Below are positions 11,989 through 25,600 of a stretch of DNA of 64,000 nt, in pieces (positions within the stretch are counted from its first letter, which is position 1; each line of letters opens with the position of its first letter). The stretch covers positions 558,001-622,000 of the forward strand of contig CADCXC010000014.1 in NCBI GenBank assembly GCA_902806595.1, given 5' to 3'. The position numbers were made by a program, and so were the translations under genes. The DNA is from Pyrenopolyporus hunteri. Its lineage: Eukaryota; Ascomycota; Sordariomycetes; Xylariales; Hypoxylaceae. The notes under the pieces are model-generated. The model saw only the letters and a list, made by a program, of their open reading frames with translations, ran no database searches and had not been told where the DNA came from.

Positions 11989-14900
11989 TCATTTTCCTTT
12001 TTTTTTAAATTTATTTTAAAACGTTAAATTCGTAAAATACATAAATATATAAATTATTAAATTTATCGAAATATTATTAATAAAAAGTTTTAATTAAACC
12101 TTTAATTTTATTATTAAAAAAATAATCGTAAAATTCTTATATTTAATACCTTTTATTAAACTATTTTTCCTATTTAATAAAATATTTAATATTTCCTTTT
12201 ATTTTTAAAAAATTTTATACGTTATTTATTTAATAATCTTTTAATTTTATCGAATTTACTTTTTATAAAATTTAATTCGAATCGAGGAGTTTTCGATCGC
12301 TAACGCGGTAAAATTCGATAAAAAAAATATAAAAAATATTATAAATTCTCTAAAATTTAAAAAAAATTAATCGTATCGTTATAAAAAAAATTACCTTTTA
12401 CACTTTAAAAAAATTTAATATTTTTTTATTTAACTTTTTCGCCGACTTTTTAATCTTAATATACTTTATATTTAACATTATTAATTAACTCGTTTTATAT
12501 TCGAAACTTTTTTATTTTCTTTTATTTATTTATTTTTTTATTTTAATTCGATTTTTTTAAAAATTATTTTTAATTTTTTTATAAATTTAAGTTATTTAAT
12601 AAAAATAAAATCGACTTTTAAAATTACGTAATTCTCCCGTAAATAAATTATATATAATAAAATAATAATTATAATTAACGTAAAATAAAAACATTCGAAT
12701 AAAAAAAAAAATAACGTTATTATAAATAAATTTAATTATAAATAATAAATCTTTTTAATTAAATATTTCGTAATTAATAAATATTTATAAATAAACTTTA
12801 AAAATTTAATTTAATTTTTCGATTTAATTATCGATTTAAAGGTAAAATATAATATTTATATAAAATTTAACTCTTATTAATTTAAAAAATTTTTTTTATA
12901 AATAATTTATAAATTTAAAGTTTTTATTAAAAATAATATCGAAAAATATATTATATAATCGTTAATAAACTTTAACGAAAATTTTAATAAAATTTTTTAT
13001 TTTTTTTTCGTTTATTTTTAAAAATATAAAATATATTATTTTAATAAAAAAATTTATTATAACTTATATAAAATTATAATTATTTAAAAAAAAAAAGTTA
13101 ATAATAAAATCCATTATAATAATATTTTAAAAAATATAATATAATTTTATAAATTATAAAATACCTAAAAAAACATATTTCGAAATTTTATTACGTTAAT
13201 ATTTTAAGTAATTTCGTATATATTCTCGTATAATAAATTTTATATTTAACTATTAAAAATTATATATAATAAATTTTAAAATTTTATTTATATTTATATA
13301 ATTAATTATTTTAATATTATATTTTAAATTAATTATTTTATTACGTAATATTATCGAAACTTATAATTTTTTTTTTTTTATATAATATACTTTTTTATAT
13401 TATTATATTTTTTTTTAATTTTTTAAAATAATTTTAATAATTTTCGTCTTTATAAATAATTTCTTTAAATCGAATTACGAAATCCGTTATTCATTTAAAT
13501 ATAAAAACATTTATAAAATGTAAAAAAATATATATTATAATTAAAGTCGTAATAAATTTAAATTTTTTAAAATACGAAAAATATTTTTTTTTTAAAATCG
13601 ATATAATCGATTAATTTTTAATTCCCCTTTTTTTAAACTAATATTAAAGTAATTTAAATAAAATATCGATTTTTTCGTTTTATTTTCCTAAGTAATAATT
13701 TATAATAAAATTATAAAAAAATAAAAATTACACCTATTTAATTTATCTTTTATTTAAAATTTTAATAATAATAAAATATATTAAATTTTAATAATTAAAA
13801 TAAATTTTTATTTTATATTACGTTTTTTTTAAATATTATCGCCATTTATTAAAAAAATTAATAATAATTAATAATTCTTTATTATATATTTTATAATTTA
13901 TTTCGATTAAAAAAAATTTATAAAAATAAAAAATATATAAACGTAATTTATTATCTTACCCTTTTTAAAAAAAAATTATATTTAATATATAATTTAAAAT
14001 ATCGATTTTTATAAAAATTTAATAAAAAAAGTTAAAATAAATAAAAATAAAAATCGTAATAAACTTATATTTTAATTTTTTAAAAATTATATTTATTTAT
14101 AATATTCATTTTTAATTTTTTTTATTTTTTTTATTTATAAAAGTAATCGATTTTATAATAAATAAATAATTTTTTATAAATTATCGATAAAAATTAATAA
14201 AATCGATAAATTATTATAATTTTTTTAAAATTTTAAAAATTTTTTATAATAATATATATTTTATTTTATTAAACGATATAAAAATTTTAAATAAATTTAT
14301 AATGTAACTTAAATATTTAACTTCGTAAATAAATTAAAAATATTTTTTTAAATTTATTATTAAATAATTATTAATAAAATATTAAAATATTTTTTTAATT
14401 AATTAATTATAAATTTTTTTAATATTAATATAAATAAAAAAACTATCGATATAAATTAAAAATTTATTATTAATTATATTTCGAAAAAAATTATTTATTA
14501 TAATTTAAAAAATAATAAAAACGTTAATAAACTTAAATAATATAATTAAATATTCGAAAAGTTTATATTTATAATAAAAGATTATTTTTTATTTATTACT
14601 TTTTTTTAATATATATTAAATTAAATTTAATTTTAAAGTTAATTTTAATATATTATTAAATCGTTTTAAATTAATTTTAAAATTTTATAATAAAAGGTAA
14701 AAAATATTTAATAAATATTATAATAATATTAAATTTTTTATAGTCGATAATAAAGTGTAAAAAATTATTAAAATTTTTTTTATTTACGAATATTATAAAA
14801 ACGATATAAAATAAAATGGATTTTTAGATTTTTTCGTTATTTAATATTTTTTTTAATTAAAGTTTTAAAGTTTTAAATTTCCATTCGTTTATAATATATA

Positions 14901-17900
14901 AAAGTTTTTACGAAGGAGTTTTACTTTCGATAAAGTCGATTACGTAATTTTATAATTAATAGTTAAGAAATTTTTATCCCGCGATTTTTATTATAATAAA
15001 AATAAAATTTTTAAACTTTAAAAAAATAAATTTTATTATTTTTTTTTATTTATTTACGTTAAAAAAAATATAAAAACGATAAAATTTTTTATTTAAAATA
15101 TTTTATTAATATAATTTTTTCGGTAATAATTTAATAAAAATTTAATTTTATTTAAATTTATAAAAAATTTTTTTAAAAAATATTAAAATAATTATTAATA
15201 TGGTAATATAATATTATAATTAAATGTTATAACGATAATTTCGAAGTTTAATCGAATAAAATAATTTTTTTAATATCGAAAAATAATAAATTTAATATAA
15301 TATTTTTTTTTTTACGAAAAAATTAAATTATTTTATATTATTATAAATTTAGAAATTATTTATTTAATTAAAAATAATTTTTAAATTTATATTTTAATTA
15401 TTAATATTACGAATATATTTATTTTTAAATTTAAAAAAATTATAATTTTATATTTTTTATTATTATATATAAAAGTTATAATTATAAAAAAGTTTAAGGT
15501 CGAATTTTAATTTAAAAATATATTTTTTTTATAATTTATTATTTATATTTATTTATTATTTTATTATATAAATATAAATTAAAATATTTAAGTTTAATTT
15601 TAAAATTCGATATAATATAACGTTAAAATTTATTAAAAATTCGAATCGAATTTATTAATTTTAAAAATTTAAGGTTTTTAAATATTTATTAAAATCGTAA
15701 CTATTTTAACTTTTTTCGCGGTTAACGAAAAAGATATTTTTTTTTTCGTACGAGTTTTTTTTACGGCGAAAATTTTTTTAGAAAGTGTTAGTAAATTTTT
15801 ATTATCGACGTTTTTTTTAACGAAATAAACGAAGATTTAATAACTATTTTTATTATAATATTAATAAATTACGTTATTTTTTTATTATTTATCGATAACG
15901 ATTTAATTTATTTTTTTTAACGCGTTTTAATTAATAATTTATTTTTTATTTTTAAGTTTTAATTTAAGTTTATTATCGTTTTTAAAACGATTTTATATTT
16001 TTAAAAATCGATCGAAGTTTAAATTAAAACAAATTTCCTTTTCGCGAAAATAATAACTCGATTTCGAATACTTTTATATCGAAATAAATCCGTTTTTTAT
16101 TAAAAATTTTAAATTTATTATTATATTTTTATATACGTATTTAATTTTTTCGATAACGTTAATAAAATTTATATTATTTTCGAAAAATCCTTTAAATCGA
16201 AAATATATTAATTTAATAATTTTATTTAATAAAGTTTAAATAATTAAAATTTAATAAATAATATTAAATTAATTTATTACATTATTAAAATTTATAAACT
16301 TAATTAAATAAATTAAAACATTTTTTTTATATTTAAAAACTTTTATAATTTAAATATTACGATATTTTTTCGATAAATTTTTAAATTTTAAACGTATAAC
16401 TTTTTTATAAATAAATTATACGTTTTATAAATATATACATTTAATTAAAATAAATCGTTATTAATATTATTATTAAACTTTATTTATTAATAATAATTTT
16501 ACTTAATTAATACGTATAATATTATTAATAAAATTTTCGATATAAATTTTTAAATAAAATTTTATTCTTATTTATTATAATCTAAACTTTAATAAATCTT
16601 TATTATTATAAATAATAAACTTATTAAAATAAATTAAAATAATCGTAATAATAATAAAAATTAATATATATTTCGAAAAAAATTAAAATAGTTTTAAATT
16701 TTTTTTACCTTCGAAATTTTAACGCGAAAACTTATTTAAATTATTAAAATTTAACGGTAAAAATCTTCGCGATAATTTTTTAAAAAAACCTTCGAAATTT
16801 TTTTTATTATTATTTTCATCTAAATTTTTTAAATTTTTTAAAGTTATTTTATTCCCTTTAAAAAACGCGCTTTTATTTTTTTTTAAATATTATAAAATCG
16901 ATTTTAATTAAAATTTATTCGTATTAATATATTTCGACTTTTTAATTTTTTTTAACACGTATTATCATTAAATTAATTTATAATAATCCCCTTAAAATTT
17001 TAATAATTTACTTAAAAAATATATAACGTACTTCGAAATTAAAATATTTAAATAATAAATTTTAAATAAATAAAAAAAAATACGTAAAAATCGTAAGTCG
17101 ACGACTTTAAAAACTTTAAAAAAAAAACTCGGTAACGGTTTTTTTTTTATACTTTTAATTATTAAATTTACGTTTAAAAGTTAATTTTTAACTTATTTAA
17201 CGATAAACTTAATAATAATTTAAATAATAAATACTTTAAATTCTTTTATTTATAAACGAATTTTTTCGTCGAATTATTAAAAATTTACGTATTTTTTAAC
17301 TAAAAATTAATTAATTTATAAATTTTTTTTTTTAATTTAAAAATCGAAACGATTTTATATAATTACTTATAAAATTTAACTTTATTAAAATTAAACGAAA
17401 TAATTTTCTTATTATTTAATTTAAACTTATAATTTTACGATTACTTTTTTTTTAACTTATTATTATTTAATAAATTTAACGATCGTAATTTATATTTTTT
17501 TTAAAAATATTTAATTATTTTCGATTATTTATCGTTAAAATTTAATAATTTATTATTTCGTAACTTTTATATTTATTTTTTACATTATAATAATTACTTC
17601 GTAAATTTTTCGAAAATATTAATAATAATCTATTAATTATTATTAATTTTTACAATATTAATTATCCACCGAAATAATAAAATTTTTTAAAATATTATAA
17701 GTTTTACTTATTTAATTATATAAATAGATAAATTATTTAAGCGAATTTAAAATTATTATATCGATAATTTTAATTTTCGAAATTTTTTTTATTATTAAAT
17801 TATAATTTTAAAAGTGGTATAATATAAAAAATTAATTTTCATATATATAAAATTTTCCTATAATAATAAATTGAAAAAAAAAAAGTTCGAAAATATTAAA

Positions 17901-18427
17901 ACGTATTAAAAATTTCGTTTTTTAACGATTACGAATATAAAGTTTATAAAGGTGTTATAAAAATCGAAAAAAAATCGTTAACTTAATTTAAATATCGAAT
18001 TATTCGAATAAATATATAAGTTTTTATAAAAAAAATATTTTTTTTTCGAAATAATTTATTACGGTTTTTTTAGGGTTTATTTAAAGTTATATAATAGGAG
18101 TATTTACGAATAGCGGTATAAGTTTATAAATAATAAAATAGAAATCGTTTAAAAAAATAATCGATTTTTTACCCGAGATTTTTTATTTTAATAAAACTTT
18201 TTATAAAATAATTATTATCGCGATTTCGACGTAAATATATCGTTTCGTTAAAAAAATAAAAAATAACGGTTACGGTATATTTTAAAAATTATTTAAGGTC
18301 GAAAAAATAAAAATTATTATAAATTATTAATTTAAAATATTAATAAAATATAATAAATAAAAATAATTTCGTTAAATATGTATTATATTCGAAAATATAT
18401 TTTTTTTAAAAAAAAAAAAAATTATTT

Positions 18428-18721
18428 TATAATAAAGGTTTTTAATAAAAAACTTAAAATATATTAATTTTATTTAATAATTTTTTTTAATCTTAAAAAC
18501 TATAATTTTTTTTTTTTTTACGAAAATAAAAACTTTTAGATATAAAAAATTAATCTAAATCGATATCGAAAACGCCTTAACCGTCCGATAAATTTATTAA
18601 TTATAAGTATATATATTATAAAAGTTATTAAGTCATTTCCTTTATTAATAAATAATTTATAGTTATTTTTTATTATTTAAAGTTTACATTATTCTCGTAT
18701 AGGGCCTTAACACGTATGACA
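18428..18721. repeat. right LTR (294 bp)
   Basis: Direct repeat of 11695-11988. Its outermost 30-60 bp keep more C and G (for example CGTATAGGGCC and ACACGTATGACA) than the left copy, so this end is the better template for the ancestral LTR. It is followed by TAAAT, the right target duplication. Confidence 0.88.
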
Positions 18722-18974
18722 TAAATAAAAGGGGTTGGCGACAGCTACCGCCGCCGCCATCATAAAACATAACCCCGAAATTCCAATCATTTATCGTTTC
18801 GTTGACGCAGGTCGAATAGTAGATGAATAGCGGCCGAGTTCGGCTCAAGAAAGAAAATCTCAGTGTTAGAAAGCGACCGGAGTCCAGCATAAGTTTCACA
18901 CACTATCTTCTCCTATTTCTCCTATTTCTCCTCCCCGTAGCTTTCCTTATCTAGGTAGATAGGTGGTGCCTTAC
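18722..18974. other. short spacer, element to copper ATPase 3' end
   Basis: Composition returns to normal within a few bases of the LTR end. It contains the 3' flank of the copper ATPase on the reverse strand and a CTCCTATTT repeat near 18910-18935. No gene is seen. Confidence 0.6.
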
Positions 18975-21900
18975 TTAGATCCTAACCCAGCGCAAACTCA
19001 CCGCAACAATGATAACCGGCAGGACACTAACAATTTCTCCGAGCCCCGCGAACTCCGGTGGGATACGCGCGTCATGGCCGGCGTTGATGAATGCGCCGGC
19101 ACCGAGTAGCACCGCGAACACATTGTACACGAAGCTCCAGCCAAAATTGAACGCGATGCGGCGCACGGCAGCGCGGGACACGTCGATCATGGCGAGCACG
19201 CCTGCGATAGCGGGACGCACGAGCACAACGTCGGCAGCTGACTGAGCCACGTCGGTGCCCGAGTTGACGTGTACACCGATGGTGGCCTGGGCCAGGGCTA
19301 CCGCATCGTTTGTCCCGTCGCCCACGAAGACGACTACGGGCTGTTTCTTGCCGTCTGTTTTTGGCTGGCTTTCGAGGATTTTCTGGATGTAGGCGCGCTT
19401 GTCGGCGGGTGAGCAGCGGGATATAGCGTTCTCTGCTGGGACACCTAGAGAAGAAGCCACAGCCTGAACGGCGCCGTCGTCATCGCCACTTAGCATTGAC
19501 ACGGATATGTCCCTCTTCTTCAGCTCGGCAATAGTCGAAAATGCATCCTGTCGGATAGTATCAGCCAGTCCAAAAACCGCTTGGAGCTCCGAATCAATGT
19601 TCACGCAGAAGGCCGAGTAGCCTTTCGAGAGTATGGCTTGCACAGAAGAGTTAGGCTCAGAATTGAGCCAGCGGGAGTTGCCGGCCTGTATTGAAATCCC
19701 ATTGATATAACCTACTACCCCTTTACCTGGGATGGACTTGACATCATCGACCTTGGAAGGGGAAATTCCGTGGGTTTTCAAGTGGGCTGTGACAGCGGAC
19801 GACACGGGGTGATTCACGTCTGCCAACAGCCCCAAGATCTTCGGGGCCACGTCACGCTGACTTCCCGAAATATACTCCTCACTTACGACAGCGAGCTTCC
19901 CTTCGGTCAACGTGCCGGTTTTGTCGAACACGACATGTGTGGTCTTGTGAGCCACTTCCACGGCTTCGCTCGCTTTGAAAATCAAGCCTTTCTCCGCCGC
20001 AACGCCGCAAGCAATCACGATGACCATAGGGACGGCTAGGCCTATAGCACAGGGGCAGGAAACTATGAGAACCGTGATTCCATACGTTATCGCTTGTATC
20101 ACGGCCTCGCTCCCCGACTTCCCCTGGTTGCGGATGCCTACGCCAACCCAGCTAACAAATACAATTATAGTCAAGGAAATGACAACGGGGACGAAAAAGG
20201 ATGCGACTCGGTCAGCCAGGTCCTGGATCTTTGGCTTCGAGAGCTTGGCATCGTCGACCATCCCGGCAATGGTGCTGATAGTATTTTCCCCTGGCAGTCT
20301 GGTAAGACGTGCCGTAACGGTTCCGGAGCCATTGAGGGACCCAGCGATAACGGTGGATCCCGGTTTCTTCTCAACAGGGCGTGATTCGCCCGTCAGCATC
20401 GATTCGTCCGCTTCTGTGGTACCGGAGAGAATGACACCGTCTGTAGGGACCTGCGCGTGAGGAACGACTTTAAAGATGTCCCCGTACTGGAGCAGTCTCG
20501 TATCTATTTCTTTCTCCGTATCGTCGTCTAATACTAAAATCGCGGTTGACGCTTGCAAGGTCCTGATAGAGATGGACTCGACGGCTTTCTGGCGAGCAAG
20601 GGCGCTTACCCACCGTCCAACCATGATCAGGGTGACCAGCAAGGTACTCGTTTCGAAGAAATTACCTGTTGATAACGGTCGACCACCCACTAGATAGCCG
20701 AATGAAACCACGGAAAACGTGTACGCTGCTGTGGTACTCAAGACGATAAGGAGATCCATCTCAACAACCCGAGAAAATACTAAACTCTTCAAGGCCTTTG
20801 GGTAGAAAGGGCCTGCGACGAAGAATTGAACAATCGTTGCCAAAGCCAGAGATACGCCGCCATATATGACTGGACGCTCTTCTAAAGGAGCCCAAGCCAG
20901 TACCAGCACGGGGATGGTTAGAAGCGCCGAAGTTAAGGTCATCCAACCCATGTGTCGAACGTGCTTGCTCCCCGCGACAAGCGAGGGATCGGCCTGCAAA
21001 GGGGCAAGGCTAAGAGGGGTCTGGAACCCTTTATCAATGAGGTCCCGAGCCCCGATTACTTCCGGGTCGAAAGTAATGCGAATAGTTCGCTCATCAATGA
21101 GATCCGCGTTTTCTACTCCTAGAGGCATGGACTGCTGAATGAAATGTTTGGCCCCTTCGAGAGGGATTACATCTAGAGTCGAACCATGGGTTATGATCCT
21201 CTCGCACTTAAACTCCGTGGTCCTTTCAATGTGTCTGATGATGTCCTCTGGAGTAGCTAGGCTGAGCTCTAGTTGAAACTCAACTCTAGCCATAACGAGA
21301 CTCGTCTTGAGATTCTTTACAGCGTCGACTCTGCTTAATGTCTGCTGAAGTTTGGTCTCGCATCCCGTACACGTCATCCCGGTTATACTGAGCACGATAC
21401 GCTCCGAGCCGGAGAGGCCCTTCTCAAGGTTAGTGACCTTGACTCCTCCGCTCTTCTCGCTCTTTGAGGAATCCTTGACTTCGATGATTTTATCCTTATG
21501 GCAGGCGCCTATCTCATCATCAGGGCCTTTGGAGCAACATCCGCCTTTTTTGGCAGGGGTAATAGAGGAGCTCTTCTTTGCCCCTTCGCAACACCCCTTG
21601 TTGCATGATTTGCTACGCTGAGAACTTGTCGAGAGCCTACGCTTTGGAGATGCTGAGCAGCAGCCTCCTACCGTGCGCGGCTTGTAGGTCGAGGCCTTCT
21701 TCTCCTGAGATTTAGGGCGGGTGCTCTTAGGACCACGCTTCCTCTCCTCAGAAGAGAGCTCAGGAGCTACGCAGCATGACTCTTGGCCTAGTGCGATAAG
21801 TGCCCGGCATAGACAACCGAGGGCTGCGAGTCTAATTTCGTATTTCTCACGAATCGACTTCTCCTTGGAAGGGATGGAACCCTGGCCAAAACTGGTTGTC

Positions 21901-22684
21901 TCATCGTCGCCTGAGATTATGTTAGGATATATTGCTTGGGGCCAACCGCCACGACGCTTACCCTGCTTTCTCTCGTTGACAGTCTCACGAAGTACGAGAC
22001 GGTCGATACAGGTTGCTTTATACTGTTAGCAGGTCGCATCGTTCTATCAACTGAATCCGAAGTCGTTTAGATAGACTTACTATCACAGCATGGCTTCAGT
22101 TTACCCCTGCAACAAGCCGGCTCAGCCACATCGGGCTCGGTAGCGGAACAGCAGGCATCTATACATCCATCCTGTGGGATATCATTGGACGGGCCGTGAC
22201 AGCCTTCGTCGACGTCTTCCTGAGTGTCGCAGCACGAGTCTTGACAGCATTCATCAGCCACAATCTCTGTGGGTTTGAAGCAGCTATCCTCGGTGTTCTG
22301 CACGTCTTTGGATGAGCAGCATCCCACTGGGCTTGTTGAGGCTACGTCTGCCGCCGTTGTTCCACAGCAGTCGTCGTTGGCTTTCAAATCGTCCTTCGGG
22401 TTGCAGCAGGCATCTCGGCAACCGACAGCCGTTCCCAGTTTTGCGGGTTTGCAGCATTCGTCGCCACACCGAGAGGTAACCCCAGGAGTGTCACAGGGTG
22501 TGGAGCGGGTGTCCTCGCTCACTGAAGCCGGAAGCCCACAGCAGTCATCAACTTCAACAGCGCTTATGCTATTTCCGTCGCCGCAGCACCCTAAGCCACA
22601 AGCGTCATCTACCTTCTTGGGGGGAGGCTTAGGGGTGCTACAGCAAGGGGCCGTGCAACCGCCTTTCTCCTTCGGCTCGCTCAT
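18975..22684 (-). CDS. P1B copper-transporting ATPase with Cys-rich leader
   Basis: Two exons (22684-22081 and 22015-18975, 65-bp intron) join in frame to 1214 residues. Residues 1 to about 405 are a leader with some 16 Cys-Cys pairs; the first 201 residues hold 32 cysteines. The splice gives CCDTTCIDRLVLRE, a Cys-rich junction that I recall from fungal heavy-metal ATPases. A heavy-metal domain follows with MTCTGC (Cys417, Cys420), then a second HMA-like fold without CxxC. The catalytic core has TGES (743-746), transmembrane CPC (855-857), DKTGT with phosphorylated Asp899, the His-Pro pair (937-938), GDGTND (1100-1105) and a Tyr-Asn pair in the penultimate helix (about 1165). These mark a Cu(I) exporter, in the secretory pathway or plasma membrane. 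The Cys-rich leader probably buffers or senses copper. The AAAG acceptor at 22016-22017 is chosen because the nearer CAG gives an immediate stop. Confidence 0.93.
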
Positions 22685-25600
22685 CGTGTTCGTCTCCGCC
22701 TTCTCGGTTTTATCGATAACGGTATTGAGATGGGGGCGACGCTTGGTACTTTATTTTATTTATTTGTTTATTTTGGTTTATTCTTTCATATATTTTGCAA
22801 TTATGTTATTGTTGACGGCAAACCGACGCCGATGATGAAACACGAAAGGAATATTGTCAAGTTCTAAATCGCATAAACTTCTGATCTACGCTAAGAATCG
22901 AACCTCAGGTATCATTCTTCTTCAGCAGCAGCGAGGGGTAAACGAAGCACGGACGTATCGCTGGTGTCCATCGTCCTTGCCCGCCGGAAAACGGACACCT
23001 TCGCTGTTGATTGCGACGGTGGAAGGAGATACACTGTTAGGGGTACTTGGGATATGCCTGCTATGGCCGGTTAAGACAAACGGGGAGTTCCAGTTGCCCT
23101 CCGAACTCGGCTGTTCCCAGCTGCCAAGTGATTTGCCAACTGGAGACCACTTCTACGCTCTTCTTGTGTCTCCCTTTATTCATGGTTTCAACTATCGCAA
23201 GACTCAACACAAAATTAAGACATTTGTATAGAAGACCTTTACAGTTGGGCTCTTAGTCGCGAAAATTTGCAACGAGACCTTCTTTTATGTGTTTATCACA
23301 GTAAAGCTGGAATAAAAATTTTGAGCAAGGTTATTTTACCAAAACACTATGTACAGCCCAACAGGGTAGCCGGTTTCAATAGCATCACGAACGCGCCATT
23401 CTACTCAACAAAGATTAGAAATTGAGGAAGATTTTGCAACGCTATTGAAGTCACCTTTACGAGGATAACATCCTTCGAAATGTACAGGTACATGACTTCA
23501 ACTACGAGTACCTCTTTTTACGAGACACAGGCTATTGCTCCATCCGCTGTGCTGAGAGTGAGCTATTGTGAACGAACCTAATCCCGAGAGTCTTCAATAG
23601 TCTCGAATAGGCAAGAGACATACTCTACCCAACAAATTGGTCGCGTGGTGTTCTCAATCCTCTTGCCGCCTCGGCTTCGCTTAGACTCTTACTCTCACTC
23701 TCACTCATACTGCTGATACATACCACGCCATCCTCAGGGAATGACGTTGAGAAGTCTCTTTTTCTTTTTCCCTTGTCTCCTCTTGTTCTCCCAAGTACCG
23801 CGGAAGTACTCATTTCCTTGACAGATTTAGCTTCACATTATGAGCAAAAGGCGGCATCTGAGTTGGATAACGTACGCGGTGATGGTTACACGCAGCGAAA
23901 CTATCTATGCGCGAAGCGCAAGCGAGAGGAGGGGCAAATGAGAAAGAAAAAAAACTCTTCTTCGCATGGTGTGAGTGCAAGAGTGAGCAATAGAGTAGCT
24001 TCATGCTTCTCAAGCGATGGTGTTATGAGAGCAAGAGAGAGAAAGAGAGAGAACCGTCCCACTTCAACCTCCACCTCCACCTCCATCTTCACGTACGATA
24101 ATCTTGAGTAACCATCGTGACGCGCGGTTTGGAGAATATTGAGAAAAAAAAAAGATGCCAATGTCAGTCTAGAGTAAGGCGGAGAACGGACAAGAAGGAT
24201 GAAGAGAAGAGGGTGGTGGTGATAGTGGTTCTATTACGAGTTTCAATAAAAGTAAAGTAATAAAGCTGTGGTTGGTTGGTCGAGAGGAGCCCAACCATGC
24301 AAGGCTGTCGATAGACCCAATCTATGGCGCGGAGCGGGACTCCATACGCAGGGCGCGAGAGGGAAGACAAGAATGCCGCCTCGTAAGTCTAGCGTCGCAC
24401 GGCCAGGTACCAATCACAGCGGCCCTGCGGCCTGCAGGTATATCGAGCAAGCAGGAGGTGCCCGTAAATTCGAGCCCGCCAATATGCGGTGTGATTCGAG
24501 GAGGGGCTGCAGACGCAGCAACCGCAAAACCGCAACCGCAACCGCAACACCATACCACACCACACCACACGTACATACCACAACCACTCTGCAGAATGGG
24601 ATGGGACGAACCTATCTCGATGCGGACGGGGTGGTAGGTACGTAGGAATGCGGGTGATACGCAGGGCAGGGGGAACGACCACCTCAGACGTTAATATTAT
24701 TATTACTATTTTCTTCTTTCTGCGTCTGCCTTTCGACCGAGGGTGGTACAGGCGGCGTGGCATGGGGGAACCGGCTTCCCCTCTCTGGAACCGAGGTGAG
24801 CGGGTCGGTAGGACCGTGAGATAGAGCGAGAGAGAAAAGAGGAGGAAAGGGTCGTAAAAAAAAGAGAGAGAAGGAGAGAAGGCCCAAAAGGGGAGGATAT
24901 CGTAATACATAATCTGATAATCTCACATCTATGTCATCGCCGTTTAGATAGATCTCTCGTCATCTCGGGGTTCAAGTTACACGGCGGCGCCGCGAACTCC
25001 GCTGCCCTACGGAGAGACGACTATGTAGGAGGAGGGTACTTAAAATACGTAACCTAATATGGGTACCTACCTACCCAACCTAGTGTATATCCACTGCCTA
25101 CCTAGGCCTTACCTTGCCTTAGGCACATGAAAAGGGCGTTCGAGGGGGGGGAGGTAGAAGGGGGGAGGGACCCGCCGGCAGTTAGATGCGAGACAAAGCT
25201 GGAGAGGGTTGCGTTCGATAGTCTGAAAACGGGCATGATCGGCAGTATAAGAATGAGTCTGATGTAAGTCCGGCACTTCGCAGTAGCTATTTGGGTTAGC
25301 CGCCTGGTAAGCTCGTCTGGCGCATTACGACCAGCGTGAGGCTAATAGGGTTAACTTACCACTGTGGCGGGACCAATGAGGGTTTGCGTCTTCTGACTGT
25401 CGCTCTGACAAGTGGGAAATGCAGGTCTAGGTGAAGGTCTTGTCAGCACTCTACTATAGACCTGCTGATGATGATTCAGCCACACCTAGACGTTAACGTC
25501 CGCGGGCACCAGAATAGAAGCTATCCAAATTGCCTGGAAATTGCATAGCACGGCTAAGACCGGAAGTTGAAGAAGATTGTGACTAGCGAATGGAGCATTC

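Larger units (their letters stand above)
11695..18721. mobile_element. RIP-decayed LTR retrotransposon, full length
   Basis: A 7027-bp element: two aligned 294-bp LTRs around a 6439-bp interior, bounded by a 5-bp target duplication. The whole element is extremely AT-rich and no open frame of useful length survives. LTR ends read TA...TA on the left and TA...CA on the right, decayed from the canonical TG...CA. The size suits a Ty3/Gypsy or Ty1/Copia element, but no protein motif can be read. A purine run in reverse complement (11989-12008) directly inside the left LTR resembles a polypurine tract and suggests transcription right to left; a poly-A run near the right LTR (18409-18421) leaves this open. 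Remaining C and G are mostly in CpG. Confidence 0.87.

Noticed and set aside
11570..18720. AT-rich block as centromere, mitochondrial insertion or isochore
   Set aside because: Direct terminal repeats and a target duplication at its exact edges explain it as a decayed retrotransposon.
18975..21395. Copper ATPase of 806 residues starting just before the CxxC domain
   Set aside because: The first codon is GTG, and the frame stays open upstream into the Cys-rich leader.
22067..22684. Stand-alone Cys-rich metallothionein-like protein of 205 residues
   Set aside because: The frame ends inside a GTAAGT donor, and splicing joins it in frame to the copper ATPase through a Cys-rich junction.
22880..22920. 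Reverse-strand tRNA B-box-like sequence (GGTTCGATTC)
   Set aside because: The T-arm pairs imperfectly, no A-box lies at the right distance, and no acceptor stem forms.
23840..23846. Copper-responsive Mac1-type site for the ATPase
   Set aside because: A single 7-bp match 1.16 kb upstream is expected by chance; mentioned only as weak context.
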